Below are positions 20,676 through 32,089 of a stretch of 64,000 nt of DNA, one piece after another (positions within the stretch are counted from its first letter, which is position 1; each line of letters begins with the position of its first letter). This stretch comes from Cepaea nemoralis (lineage: Eukaryota > Mollusca > Gastropoda > Stylommatophora > Helicidae). The stretch lies in NCBI GenBank assembly GCA_014155875.1, contig JACEFZ010018306.1:62501-126500 (forward strand). Reading direction: 5' to 3'. The notes beneath the pieces were generated by a model. That model did no database searches and was not told where the DNA came from. It worked only from the letters and a program-made list of their open reading frames with translations. A program made the translations under genes and the position numbers.

Positions 20676-22110
20676 TTAGTGTGCTGGTGCATTAGTTTGC
20701 CGTGATAAAAGGTCAGCAATAATGTTATCAGTACCCTTGATATGGCGGATTTCAAAGTCAAAATCCTGAAGAAGAAGACACAATCTTGCCAATCGATGGT
20801 TCTTTGGAACACCTTGTTTAAGTACCAGCAGTGGCGAATTATCGGTTAAAACAACAAAATGCGAACCTAAAAGGAACTTAGATAAGCGACGCATACAAAA
20901 AAGTAGACTTAATGCCTCCAACTCAACTGTGGCATAATGGATTTCTGCCTTTTTCAGCTTGCGGCTGACATAGAGTATTGGATGTCTCACGCCTTGATAT
21001 TCTTGCATCAGGCATCCTCCAATTGCGATAGCACTCGAATCTGTGGTCAGAATAAAGGGTATATCTATGTTTGGTAATCTTAATACGGGTGGGTTAGAAA
21101 AAATTGATTTCAATTTGCACATTACATCCTCTAAGCGGATACTCTTACAAAATTTTTCTGGATGATCTTTTGTCAACAGATTAGAAAAAAACTGATGTGA
21201 GTTCCGCCCAGTTTGGTATAAACTTGGCATAATAGTTTATGAGACCCAACAGGCTTCTGACCTGTTTCTTTGTAGTTGGAACTTGTAGGTTGAGAATTTT
21301 TGATACGATTCTATCATCTGTCAATAGTTTGCCTTCGGAAATCCTATGACCTATGAAGTCTATCTGTTTATAACCTATTTCAACCTTGGAAGGTTTGATA
21401 GTAAGTCCAAAAAGAAAGATTTGGTTAAAGACTTGTTGGAGTGTAAGTATGTGAGAAGTCATGTCTGAAGAATGGACACATATATCATCAATATATGATT
21501 GCACGTCTTTGATGCCGTGCAATAACAGTCTAGTTAACCTGACAAATGTGGCGGGAGCGTTCTTCAAACCAAACGGAAGATATCTCCATTCGTACAGCCC
21601 AAGCGGTGTAGCGAATGCTGTTATATGCCTTGCAGAGGGAGATAGTGGTACTTGCCAGTAACCTCTAGCTAAATCAAGTTTAGAAAAGAAGGTTGATTGA
21701 GACATATTCAAAATGAGGTCTTCACAGCTGTACATTGGCTCAGCATCTGTCGTGGTTATATTATTTAATTTCCTGTAATCTGTGCATAGACGAATGGTTT
21801 GGTCCTTCTTTTTCACCAGAACAATTGGCGAAGAGTACTGGGACACAGATTTCTGTATTATTTTATTTTTTTCTAAGTCCAAAATTTCTTTATCTAAATT
21901 TGCCCTATAATGTAAAGGAATTGAATATGGTCTACATTTGATAGGTGTTAGATCTGTCAAAACAATTGAATGTGTTATTTTGTCAGTCTGTCCAGGTTTG
22001 TTGGAGAAGATAGTTTTATAGTCGTTAAGAAGAGACAAAATGTCTTGTCGCTGCTGTTGTGTCAAAGTGTCAGAGATTTGTATGTCTTTCATTGTACTGT
22101 CGTCGTTCAT
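20676..22110 (-). pseudogene. gypsy 1 reverse transcriptase and RNase H, one frameshift
   Basis: The RT segment (22110-21181) is open for 309 codons. It shows RLCTDYRKLNNIT, FFSKLDLARGYWQVPL (residues 141-156), LPFGLKNAPATFV and the catalytic YIDD at 206-209, followed by IGHRI and the LGLINYYAKFIPN connection. The RNase H segment (21230-20676) carries LTTDSS, VELEAL, LTDNSP and NIIADLLS, so all four acidic residues are kept. The two overlap in different frames between 21230 and 21181, so one indel separates them. The product would copy the element RNA into DNA and remove the RNA strand. Confidence 0.9.
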
Positions 22111-22457
22111 GATTGGTACTGGGATTTTCCGTATTTCTACGTCCGCCTGATTTATTACTGACGCTACTGTTTGTAAATTGTCTTCAATGTCATTGTCGTC
22201 GTCGTCGAGACTAATAATTGCTAATGTGTCGTTAAATTGGTCGTACTTGTCGTTATCACATATTGTCGGTACTGTGAATATGTTTTTCGTCGTCTTCGTT
22301 GTGACAAGAATGAGTCGTTAATGATGTTTCGTTTAGATCTTCGTTTGTCGTGGTGTCAATCAGTCGGGTAGTTGTGGTTTCGTTTCTGTTGTCATTCTTG
22401 TCAGTTTGATTATTGTCATCTGTTATCTGCGTCTGCCTGTTCGTGTCACTGTCATTT
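22111..22457 (-). other. acidic Asn/Asp/Thr-rich linker between integrase and RT (gypsy 1)
   Basis: In minus-strand frames the sequence is rich in D, N, E and T with several stops. It lacks a domain and separates the integrase tail from the RT start. In gypsy 2 the same junction is open. Confidence 0.4.
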
Positions 22458-23670
22458 CTAGAATAGTACGGTTTTAAACAAATTTACATGGGATATTTTC
22501 AACTTTCCATTCAAAGAAATTTCGTAGTCAACTTCCGAAATCTTTCTTACAACTTTAAATGGACCCTGCCAAGAGGTTGATAGTAAATCTCTCTTGTCAG
22601 GTAGTAATAATAAAATATCCTGATTTGGTTGTAATACAATCGTTTTTGTCCCTTTGTTGGCGTACTGCCTGTACCTAAAACATTTCTCCTGTAATGATGT
22701 TCTGGCCAGTATACAGGATCTAATGATTTTGTCTCTGGTGTCAGTGACCAAATCATAGGTGGAAACTGGTAATTGGGTGTTTCCGGGTTGTGATATTATA
22801 TCTTTGTAATCGTGAGAGGTCCTCTTGGGTTCGCTCCATATATCAATTCAAACGGAGAGAACCCCGTGCTTGATTGTGGGACTTCTCTGTATGCGAACAG
22901 CACCGTTGGGAGAAGTATATCCCAATTGGCTGGATTTTCAGCTGTCACTTTGGATAACATATGTTTTAGATCCCCATTTAATTTTTCGCAAATTCCATTT
23001 GCGGCCGGGAATAGGGACTTGTAAAACATTGTTTTATGCCTAGTAACTTAGTTACCGATTGGGTAGCATTAGATATGAATTGCGTTCCTCTATCCGATAT
23101 TATCTTCTCCGGAAAGCCAAAACGGGAGAATATCTGTAATAATACGTCCGTCACATCTTTAGAGGAGATAGATTTTAATGGAATCATTTCTGCCCACCTT
23201 GAACACAAATCAGCGAGTGTAAAAATGTATCTATTTCCTTTGTTTGAGATGTGGTTCAAAGGACCCACTAAATCAACCGCTACGATTTGAAATGGTCTCG
23301 AGGCAGTTGTGGTTGATTGAATTTCTGCCGTACAGTTTTTGCCTTTCTTAATTAGTTTTTGACAGGTATCACATGATTTACAATGAGTTTTTATGTCTTG
23401 GCAAAATTTAGGCCAATAAAATTGGCTCAGGACTCTGGCCCTGGTTTTTTCATAACCCATATGACCTCCGAAAGGTGAGTCATAGGCTATATGAAGCACT
23501 TTCTCACGATGTGACTGAGGTAGAACCACTTGCTGTATCGTGGTTTGATCTCTGGTATATAATCTCGTTAGAACATTGGTATTTAGTCTGAATGTCCAAG
23601 AAGCGTTTTCGTTAATTTTGGTTTCAATCCTACTAGTCGAAAGTATTGCGAAAGTGTTGGATCTGTTGTT
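22458..23670 (-). pseudogene. gypsy 1 integrase, frameshifted
   Basis: The zinc-binding HHCC region (HIAYDSPFGGHMG, then CKSCDTCQ) is followed by a DDE core: VAVDLVGPL, IISDRGTQF and the glutamate in ANGICEKLNGDLK. The C-terminal module has LSTSWQGPFKVVRKI (GPY/F type). Frames change at about 23029-22978 and 22796-22751. The N-terminal part, EFMVEQTTDPTL-like, lies near 23690-23640. The enzyme would insert the element cDNA into chromosomes. Its position upstream of RT is unusual for Ty3/gypsy. Confidence 0.85.
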
Positions 23671-23674
23671 TGTT

Positions 23675-24308
23675 CTACCATAAACTCGGTGGTGGTAATA
23701 TTGGGTGAAATGATTTGTAGCGACTCCTGAAGTTGGTCGTTACAGGCTCAATATTTTGTGGATCGATGGCGTCCTCAGTTCGAGGTGTTGTTTCGATGGT
23801 GTCATTGAAAGATTCAACCGCGCCTGTGTTCTGCACCTCTGTGAATTCGTTTCGAATTCCGTCATCGATTGTCTCCCTTGTGCTTTTGGCAGTTTGAGAC
23901 ATGCAAGCGAGGTTTTTCATTTTGGAGTCGCTGTTCGGTTTTAGTATACCGTTTTTCTGTTCCCATTCTCTGATTTCATTTTCAGAGCAGGATCTTATGT
24001 TAGGAAGATTCCCACGGATAATTTCAGCGGCAGGATTTTCTAGTACTGCACATAGCACTTGTCCTGATATGAAAGGGTGTCCGAATTTCGGCAAGTGCTA
24101 GGGGGTATCTTTCGATAGTGCCTGCGAATGTGCGACACGTTACGTATTTGTGTGTGTAGTCTTTGTCATTAACTAATGTTCTTTTAATTCCACAAAGAGT
24201 CGCGCCGCTATCTCGTATTAGTGTACATTGTTTGTTATTCACAAAACCTGTTGCAAAACTTAACTTGGCTGTTGGTGTTAAGGCTGCGTTGGCCATTTCG
24301 TTAGACAC
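23675..24308 (-). pseudogene. gypsy 1 aspartic protease and linker
   Basis: The frame from 24308 holds CTLIRDSGATLCGIKRTLV. DSGA is the retropepsin active site with Ser in the second position. A frame change near 24090-24030 leads into GHPFISGQVLCAVLENPAAE, the later protease part, then a Ser/Thr/Glu-rich linker of about 100 residues. The enzyme would process Gag-Pol. Confidence 0.7.
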
Positions 24309-24499
24309 TGGGATTGTGTGGCCGCATAATAAAGTTGTATCAAGCTGAAACTTTCTGCAGGTGTTACATGTGTTATCAGTGATGGTGTAATTATTTCTAC
24401 TGCATTACCTAACTCACTCGCAATTTCATTCTGGATGTCGCATTCGTTCTGTTGTTCAGGTTCTTCATCTGAAGAATGTGTCTATTAATGCGGCATTGG

Positions 24500-24710
24500 C
24501 CTGCTTCATCATCTTTCTTCCATCACAACGTTCTGAATAATGCCCATAACTCGAACCAAAAAAAACATTTAACCGCTCTCTGATATGCGTTCCTTTTGTT
24601 CTTTTGTTTTTCCACTACCATTTGGAGATTAATGTGGATATTCGGTGATTTGTCACACGTCGCGTACTGTTCGTGTGTCAGATGACAATACTGACACATG
24701 ACTGGTTTTG
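24500..24710 (-). pseudogene. gypsy 1 gag zinc-knuckle remnant
   Basis: On the minus strand near 24700 the codons read MCQYCHLTHEQYATC, a C-x2-C-x3-H-x5-C knuckle. Near 24560-24520 a second knuckle, split by an A/T-run frameshift, reads KCFF then GSSYGHYSERC. The region lies immediately upstream of the protease, as expected for the nucleocapsid end of gag. The rest of gag to the right is not recognisable. Confidence 0.6.
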
Positions 24711-24859
24711 TGAACTTAGAGCGTTGTTTGAACCTATTTTCATTCGGTTTTGAATATTTGGTGTTTGTAACCGCTGCTGGGCTTCATGTATCGATATTCC
24801 AATGGACCCTTATTCCCTGCGTCCATCGTTTACGTGGTCGGCCTCTTCCTCTGCTTCCC

Positions 24860-24957
24860 TCTGGTCTGTACATCATTGCTTGTTGTGGTATACTCAAAAT
24901 TGGTAACCTACTTGCATGGCCAAACCATTTGACCTTCTAATAAAATCTAGTGCAGCT
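24860..24957 (+). repeat. dispersed repeat, shared with 17868-17977
   Basis: Same repeat and strand as at 17868-17977. The two copies bracket gypsy element 1 and about 2.7 kb of left flank. They are too short, and their ends too unlike TG...CA, to be called LTRs. Confidence 0.7.
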
Positions 24958-25631
24958 ATAACCCTCACTGTTCTTCCTTTCACTGCCCTCATATCACTCA
25001 ATAAATGCACAGACCCTCTCCGAACCTTTCCAGCTTCTGTGCCAGCAGTTTTGTGTTAGTCTATTCTTTAACATTTGGGGCAACTGATATATCGTTGTAC
25101 ATATTCCGCCTTTTCCCTGGGGAACTGGTCCCTTTCTGTGACCTAAGACGTAGGCTGTTTACGTTTTTAGTTTGGATAGGTTCTACTACCACTGGCCTTT
25201 CACGGGAAATCCTGGGTGAATACTCTGATTCTCCCTGGTACGCCAAATACTCGCCTGTTATCCAGATGTTTGTAATACATGAAATTCTTTAGGTCGATGG
25301 CCGACAACCTAACACACTGTCGTGATATGTGTGACACGCGGAAATATTTTTAATGGCACGCCCTGCGAACTGAAATACAGAATATGATCGCATAAATATT
25401 TATTCTTTAACTAAACTGAGGCATACACTGTTGTTAAAGTTATTCATGTGTCCACATTCCTTCAACACGAAAGTTAGTAGATATTAGAGATAATAATGTA
25501 TCATATGATGCAAACTAGAGGTAATAATGTGTGATATGGTGCAAACTAACTGAGTGTGTATGGGGCACCAATGGCAGGCCTTGACGAAGTACTGTTTATG
25601 TCAAATCATTACCCTCTCTACAGACCATACC
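24958..25631. other. no recognisable gene
   Basis: Overlapping open frames of 61 (minus) and 95 codons (plus, 25005-25292) occupy part of it, without family signatures. The minus frame could be a gag remnant of gypsy 1, but nothing supports this directly. Confidence 0.4.
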
Positions 25632-26875
25632 CACTACCAACTGTATAGTTCTCTCGGCTGTCATATATTCACGCCAGTGTTATGCCACCGCCAACTGTAT
25701 AATTCTGTCGGCTGTTGTATATTCATGCCAGTGTTATGCCACCGCCAACTGTGTAGTTTTCTCGGCTATCATATATTCACGCCAGTGTTATGCTACCGCC
25801 AACTGCATAGATCTCTCGGCTGTCATATATTCATACCAGTATTATGCCACCGCCAACTGTTTAGTTCTCTCAGCTGTCATATATTCATGCCAGTGTTATG
25901 CACCGCCAACTGTATAGTTCTCTAGGCTGTCATATTTTCACGCCAGTGTTATGTCACTGCCAACTGTATAGTTCTCTCAGCTGTCACATATTCATGCCAG
26001 TGTGATGCCACCGCCAACTGTATAGTTCTCTCGGCTGTCATATTTTCACGCCAGTGTTATGTCACTGCCAACTGTATAGTTCTCTCGGCTGTCATATATT
26101 CATGCCAGTGTTATGCCACCACCAACTGTATAGTTCTCTCGGCTGTCATATATGGGTGCCAGTGTTATATCACCGCCAACTGTATAGTTCTCTCGCCTGT
26201 CATAATTTGTGCCAGTGTTATATCACCGTCAACTGTATAGTTCTCTCGGCTGTCATATATTCATACCAGTGTATGCCACCGCCAACTGGATAGTTCTCTC
26301 GGCTGTCATATATGCACGCCAGTGTTATGTCACCGCCAACTGTATAGTTCTCTCGACTGTCCATATATTCATGCCAGTGTTATGTCACCGCTAACTGTAT
26401 AGTTCTCTCAGCTGTCATATATTCACGCAGTGTTATGCCACCGCCAACTGTATAGTTCTCCTGGGCTGTCATATATTCATGCCAGTATTATGCCACCGCC
26501 AACTGTATAGTTCTCTGAGCTGTCATATATTCATGCCAGTGTGATGCCACCGCCAAACTGTATAGTTCTCTCGGCTGTCATATATTCATGCCAGTGTGAT
26601 GCCACCGCCAACTGTATAGTTCTCTCGGCTGTCATATTTTCACGCCAGATGTATGACACCGCCAACTGTATAGTTCTCTCGGCTGCCATATATTCATGCC
26701 AGTGTGATGCCACCGCCAAACTGTATAGTTCTCTCGGCTGTCATATATTCACGCCAGTGTTATGCCACCGCCAACTGTATAGTTTCTCTCGGCTGTCATA
26801 TTTTCACGCCAGTGATACGCCACCGCCAACTGTATAGTTCTCTCGGCTGTCATATATTCATGCCATTGTTATGCC
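25632..26875. repeat. 54-bp minisatellite, about 23 copies
   Basis: The unit starts CACCGCCAACTGTATAGTTC and ends CATGCCAGTGTTATGC. Copies differ by substitutions and occasional 1-base indels. Since 54 is divisible by 3, long frames with an 18-residue periodicity appear on both strands, but single-base indels break every one of them. This is a noncoding satellite. Confidence 0.95.
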
Positions 26876-26944
26876 ACTGCTGACACAGCAAACGTCATGG
26901 TGTTGCATGCAATAGTGCGCTGTTTACATGTTTTATTCTGTTTT

Positions 26945-27165
26945 AACAGCCGGCTCCGAGGCGAAGGTTTTACGAACGCAGTTCGTGATCCCGCATATCC
27001 TCGTTCGAAACACAGCTGCGGTCGATTTGGCAGCAGACAACTTTGCGTTGTTTTTTTATAACGACGTGGTATGTCGGTGGTTAGGACAGCAATTGCAATG
27101 TTCTGAACGTAAAATTGCGAAGATGCTGGAGTTGACTACAACGTCCTGAAAAGGATATGCAACTA
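26945..27165 (+). mobile_element. degenerate tRNA-derived SINE (family S6)
   Basis: CCGGCTCCGAGGCGAAGGTT and TCCTCGTTCGAAACAC resemble A- and B-boxes. The 3' part GACTACAACGTCCTGAAAAGG followed by ATATGCAA mirrors the tail of the SINE at 11200-11450 (all exact quotes here are 21 bases or shorter in the sequence; tail spans 27136-27163). Confidence 0.5.
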
Positions 27166-27489
27166 ACTGATTAACTGACTATTTTAACAAAATGCAAATA
27201 AGAACATTTTATTAAAACATTTTTAAATAATAGATTCATAATTGAAATGTTGGAAAACACATTATTTGTTGGTGTTTATATAAATATACAATGATCAACA
27301 TGGCAAAAAGTATTTATCTAATGCATCAGAAAACATGTTAATACAAGCTCATGATCAAATTACTTTTTCTATGCTTGTTCTGTATAGCGAATAATGGTGG
27401 ACTATGGTTGTCACGTCGAGTGACTTTGCAACATTACTTCGTCACGTCACTAGAATAAAGGATACTGATTTTTTGTCTTAGGTGATACT
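27166..27489. other. no recognisable feature
   Basis: AT-rich spacer between the SINE and a microsatellite. Confidence 0.4.
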
Positions 27490-27502
27490 CCCCCCCCCCC
27501 CT

Positions 27503-27550
<48 letters not shown>
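27490..27550. repeat. C-run and (CA)n microsatellite
   Basis: About 12 C residues at 27490-27502 followed by about 24 CA dinucleotides. Confidence 0.95.
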
Positions 27551-27552
<2 letters not shown>

Positions 27553-27947
27553 AGAACAGGGTATATGTATATTCCCTAAATGCATCTACACGTTCCCATA
27601 AAGCCTGAGGAAGGAAGATCGAGCTTCTCATTTGAAGTTGAACTGGGGGTTGACAAAAATTGTGGCCGTGCATTGTTGTCTTCCAAAGAAGTCCACACTG
27701 CGACAGTACCGCCTAACTTGCCATAAACCCAAGCACTTATTGAGCCAAGTTCTAGAACGAATCATGTCTCGCTGTTGCAATGACTATACTCATATACTGT
27801 TAGAACCCGAGGCTTTGCGCTGCAGTCAACGTGTATTTAAAGAGAGACCAGCATTGGAAACAGCTGAAGAATCAAGGGCTGGAGAGAAATCAGTTGTTGT
27901 AGAGAACATAACTAAACTAAACATCTAAACATGCGACAGTGTCATCT
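27551..27947 (+). other. possible LINE RT fragment
   Basis: The frame 27632-27928 includes QYRLTCHKPKHLLSQVLERIM, similar to the block that follows the Y/NRP-IS motif in many RTs (YRPISLT...K-LE-I). The match is weak. It sits directly upstream of the LINE B copy 2 and may be a different element or a rearranged part. Confidence 0.3.
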
Positions 27948-29115
27948 GACTATCTGAGCCCTTTCCTGTCACTAATGGAGTGAAACAAGGATGTGTCCTG
28001 GCACCAATACTGTTTCAGCTATGTTGACGGATGCGTTCGAGAACAACGACATTGGAATAGACATCAATTACCGCATGGATGGAAAGTTATTCAATCTCAG
28101 AAGGCTGAAAGCTAAAACCAAAATTGACAGCGACACCGTCAGAGAGCTCCTGTTTGCTGATGATTGCGCTCTATACGCCAACTCAGAGGCGGACATGCAA
28201 CATAATGTTTCAGCTTTCTCACATGCCTGTGCCAACTTAGGACTCAATATCAATTTGGAGAAGACTGTAATTATGTACCAGCCAGCTCAAGGGAATAATC
28301 ACACTGTGCCGAATATCAAAGTGAATGGTCATAGTCTAAGTGTTGTGGACAAATTCACCTGTCTTGGCAGCACTGTGTCACAAGCTGCCACAATTGATGA
28401 TGAAGTGAATGCAAGAATCTCCAAGAATGTATGGGATAGAAATGGAATAAGACGGCGAACAAAGCTGAAAGTCTACAAAGCAGTTGTATTATCCACACTG
28501 CTATATGATTGTGAAACCTGGACTGTTTATCAGCGACAAGCTAGGAAATTAAACCACTTCCACACAGTCTGCCTTAGGAAGTTACTGAAGATTAAATGGC
28601 AAGACAAGATCCCAGACACTGAAGTCCTAGAAAGAGCGTCCATGCCCAGTATCCACACTCTACTAATGAAGAATCAGATTCGCTGGGCTGGTCACTTGAC
28701 TCGCATGCCAGATCACAGGTTCCCTAAACGAATTTTTTACGGCGAGTTGCGTTGTGGTAAACGCTCCCAAGGCGGCCAGAGGAAACGCTTCAAAGACACT
28801 GAAAATCTCACTGAATGCTTTTGGAATTCATCATGACACCTGGGAGACTGCAGTCAGAGACCGAAATTCGTGGCGTGCATCATTACGCAAGTGTGCAGTC
28901 ACTTGTGAGGCAACCAGGACTGCAAGAGCTGTGAAGAAAAGACAGAATTGAAAAACCACTGCAGAAAATCCTCCTCCAGAAACGTCAAGCATTCTTTTTC
29001 CACATTATCAAAGAACATTTCGAGCCAAAATAGGCTTTATCAGCCATCTTAGAACTCACGGCTCCATACTTTCAACCCCACTGGATGAAATGAATGGTCA
29101 TCATCATTCTTGATG
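27948..29115 (+). pseudogene. LINE B copy 2: RT C-terminal part and 3' end
   Basis: Sequence from 27948 parallels 16019 onward. A frame open for 281 codons (27991-28836) carries NINYRMDGKLFNLRRLKAKTK-type sequence, ELLFADDCALYA, NINLEKTVIMYQPAQG, VDKFTCLGSTVSQ, YDCETWTVYQRQARKLNHF, LRKLLKIKWQDKIPD and IRWAGHLTRMPDHR. These are FADD plus thumb and C-terminal blocks of the family (the first two were read as separate short blocks). The C2H2 finger (near 29003-29065) has lost both cysteines (Phe and Tyr instead). The element is 5'-truncated within RT and lacks the 596-bp insertion, so it serves as the empty-site control. Confidence 0.85.
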
Positions 29116-29629
29116 GACAAACAACATAACACAGGCGTATAGATGGCCAGCCTTTTCCAATGTTTGTGGTCTTCCGTTCACGCTCATGAGATTATCATTA
29201 ATAGCCAATTCTCAACTACACGAACGCTCCCGCCCAACAACTTCATTGCATTTTCAAAACTCGGAGAATAACAGTTATCCGTCTGATGAACTGTAGCGAA
29301 TGAATTTCATTTGGAAAATCAGTACCACGTGTTCAACAACATAATATCTCACCTTGTATATTTAAATTGTAGACACATATTTTACTTCAGAATCATCTCT
29401 ACATTGTTACGGGGAACAAGGTGCTAAAGCCAGTCGGTGACAGGTGTCCATATGTTGAATAATGTGCATGTGTTAAAATATTGAATTGGCAGGGAATAGG
29501 CAGGCTGCAAACATATGGCGCTTTTGCAAGCTTTAATATGTAGTATACGACGTTCGTCTTTACCTCCAGACTTTTGTCGATATACATACATGAAGAAAAT
29601 GCATACGTACATACAAATATGCATACATA
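29116..29629. other. no recognisable gene
   Basis: Anonymous spacer after the LINE tail. Confidence 0.4.
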
Positions 29630-29636
29630 CATGCAA

Positions 29637-29690
<54 letters not shown>

Positions 29691-29691
29691 C

Positions 29692-29726
<35 letters not shown>

Positions 29727-29950
29727 ACAGATAGACAGACAGATAGACAGACAGACAGACAGACATCTACGCATCAAGGCACACACGCACGCACATACAC
29801 GCACGCATCCACACACACGCACTGCCGCACGCACAACCATACACACATGTACACATACATACACACATACACACATCCACATATACCTACCTATCAACCT
29901 ACCTACCTACCTACTTACCTACCTACCTACCTACCTACCTACCTACCCAC
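29630..29950. repeat. tetranucleotide microsatellites (ACAG)n, (GGCA)n, (CTAC)n
   Basis: ACAG units at about 29636-29692, GGCA at 29693-29724, more ACAG to 29766, an ACAC/GCAC-rich stretch, then CTAC units at about 29883-29948. Frames through the region are Gln/Arg/Thr/Asp or Tyr/Leu/Pro/Thr repeats and are artefacts. Confidence 0.95.
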
Positions 29951-30785
29951 GTGTGCACACACATACACACACACACACGCACACCAAGGACGCACGTTGT
30001 AGATTAGTCTTGCGAGAAGCTGATAGAGATTTGCTGTTGCATCTTTCATGCGCTCGCTCGCCTTGAACTCTAGCGTAGTTCATACACACAACTTGTATTA
30101 GTGCTGGACTGAGTTTTCCGGGATTAGCTTTCCCTATTAACAGTGTCCCTCGCCATAAGGCGAACCAACCCCAACGTCAGCAGTATTTGTAATTTACGGC
30201 TTAATTTTAAATTCACGTTGAAATCAAAGGATCTCTTTATACAGCCACTTTCTATGTCGCCGAAATATATCGTCTCTTAGACATCTTCACGATTCTGTTA
30301 AGAATCACTTTTCAAACGATTAGAATGAATTTACAGCTATAAATGTTAACGATAAACGTAGGTTTGTAGAAGGCAGTGATGTTAACACATCTAGAAGGTA
30401 ATATAAAACAAATGAAGAAGGTAATGATATAACTTATGTAGAAGGTAATTGAGACATGGTGCGCTTCGTTGTGTTCTCAAAGTGCCACATAACGTGTCAG
30501 AATTAAGGAGGATGATATGTGAAAACAATGTGCGTTATCAGTTCTAACAATACTGGGTTGCAACCTGACGAAACGCTCTGATGGGTGGAAAGGTGCAACA
30601 ATTCCACCTTTTAACACTACAAGCCGGACCATTACCGCTATGACACGATCACAAGAGTGGTCAAGATAACACTGTCCTGGCAAGCAATTTATGTTCTTTA
30701 AACTTAATGGTTGACATGGTGACGACCGCTAATCAACTCGCAAATATTGCCGGACAATGTAATTATTACTGTAAAACACCTTATT
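29951..30785. other. no recognisable gene
   Basis: Anonymous sequence. Short frames have no domain signature. Confidence 0.4.
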
Positions 30786-31758
30786 TAAGCAACATCCAAG
30801 AAGATTACGAACGTCCGACCACAGCAGAGCAATATGTCGCAGCAAGACGGAAATCTACCGGTACTGCGTCGATCACCACGCCTTCAAAGAGTGTCCGCTG
30901 GCCAAGCTGGACACGGACTTCTGAGCGCCTAACAGCAAGACAAAGTGCGCCAACTGCCTGGGCAAGTATGAAGCAAGATACTTGGGCTGCCCGCACCTCC
31001 AAAAACACCGAGACGTTCTAAAGATCGCCAATACCACAAACACACCGTACAAGGAAGCAAGTCGAAGGTACGAGACAGCCACGGGTATATCACAAGCTGA
31101 AAGATAACAACTGCAAAACCAGATAGACGAGCTGAACAAGCAAGTAGAGGCACTGCTGACGACGAATTCGACCAGCGACAATGAGAAACTGCTGGCTGAA
31201 ATAAAGGAGATCCATCAAAACATCAAGCAAGAAGTGGAACATATGGCACTGATAAAGAAGGAGAGCGAAGAAATCCTACAAACCATTAAATCAGAGCGAG
31301 AATTACAGAAAGCTGAAAGGGAACTTTTCTAAAACAAACCAACAGAAGCCATACAAGAAACCACAGAGAAACCGCAAGATGAAAACCAAGATACCGAGCC
31401 TGAACCACAAGCTAAAGCCAGTAGCCCAACCACGACGCCCAAGAGGGAACCACTATTCCGCCGGATCTCTGAAAGAGGCACAGAATGCCCACTTCCACCT
31501 ACCCTGGTGAAGTGCCAAGAAACGGCTAGCAGTGAGGAACTCCAGCGCAAGGAATTCAGAAGGCGCTGGGACGAAAAAGAAAAGAAGAAGCCCAAGAAAT
31601 TCAGGGGGAAACCGATGGAATACCCAGTCTTACACTTTGACTGTGAGACCGACTTCGAGTACTATATAGATGACGGTAAAATCGTCCCATGGCTGGCCAC
31701 GGAGGAAGAAATCTTATGGCAGCAGACAGTGAAAACAGGTGCAAGGAGGAAAATTTAA
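30786..31758 (+). pseudogene. LINE ORF1 (gag-like) with zinc knuckles and coiled coil, three in-frame stops
   Basis: One frame runs about 320 codons with stops only near 30920, 31108 and 31330. It starts with knuckle-like YRYCVDHHAFKECPLAK, then KCANCLGKYEARYLGCP, the CANC-(H/Y)-GCP pattern of I/Jockey-type ORF1 proteins, with Tyr in place of His. A charged heptad-like region follows (QIDELNKQVEALL; EVEHMALIKKESEEILQTI). After a Pro/Thr/Gln-rich linker a basic-acidic C-terminus ends with FRGKPMEYPVLHFDC and DDGKIVPWLATEEEILW. Such proteins bind element RNA. It is a pseudogene, but only lightly decayed. Confidence 0.65.
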
Positions 31759-32089
31759 ACATCGAAAAGCTCCTACAGAAAATCACAAAAAGGAGGCAAA
31801 AGTACCAAATAAAAAGTCATTTTTAGGACTGCAACAGTAAAGCCAGACGAACTAGCAGCCGTCACTAACAAAAGATAATACCAGAGGAGACGGGCACAAA
31901 ATACAGCCGCCACCAATCCCATAGCTGACGTCACAGACACAAAAGCCGATAAAATCAGTCTGGATAAGGACCAACTCGTAAGAGCGCATAAGACAAGAAT
32001 CAGGGTGACTAAACCCACAAAAACCACAGTCCTCAACAATAACCAAAGCTGAAACAAGCAGGTTGAACGAGGCCTAATTTGGAATTTTT

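Larger units (their letters stand above)
20676..24710 (-). mobile_element. Ty3/gypsy-type LTR retrotransposon 1 with Gmr1-like order
   Basis: Reading the minus strand, the order is gag zinc knuckles (about 24700-24520), aspartic protease (about 24308-24000), integrase (about 23670-22458), reverse transcriptase (22110-21200) and RNase H (21230-20676). Integrase before RT is the copia order, but the RT, RNase H and GPF-type integrase tail are Ty3/gypsy-like, as described for Gmr1-type elements. LTRs could not be identified. Frameshifts show the copy is dead. Confidence 0.8.

Noticed and set aside
20676..24308. Classification as Ty1/copia because integrase precedes RT
   Set aside because: RT, RNase H and GPF-type integrase tail motifs are of Ty3/gypsy type; domain order alone is not diagnostic because of Gmr1-type elements.
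25554..26837. Repeat protein with an 18-residue period
   Set aside because: The 54-bp unit simply divides by three; indels break the frame repeatedly and there is no start or gene context.
25632..26875. CRISPR-like array
   Set aside because: Units are contiguous with no unique spacers, and the DNA is eukaryotic. The same holds for the 41-bp array at 1-215.
29515..30066. Frames of 140-180 codons over 29.5-30.1 kb
   Set aside because: Translation of ACAG, GGCA and CTAC microsatellites.
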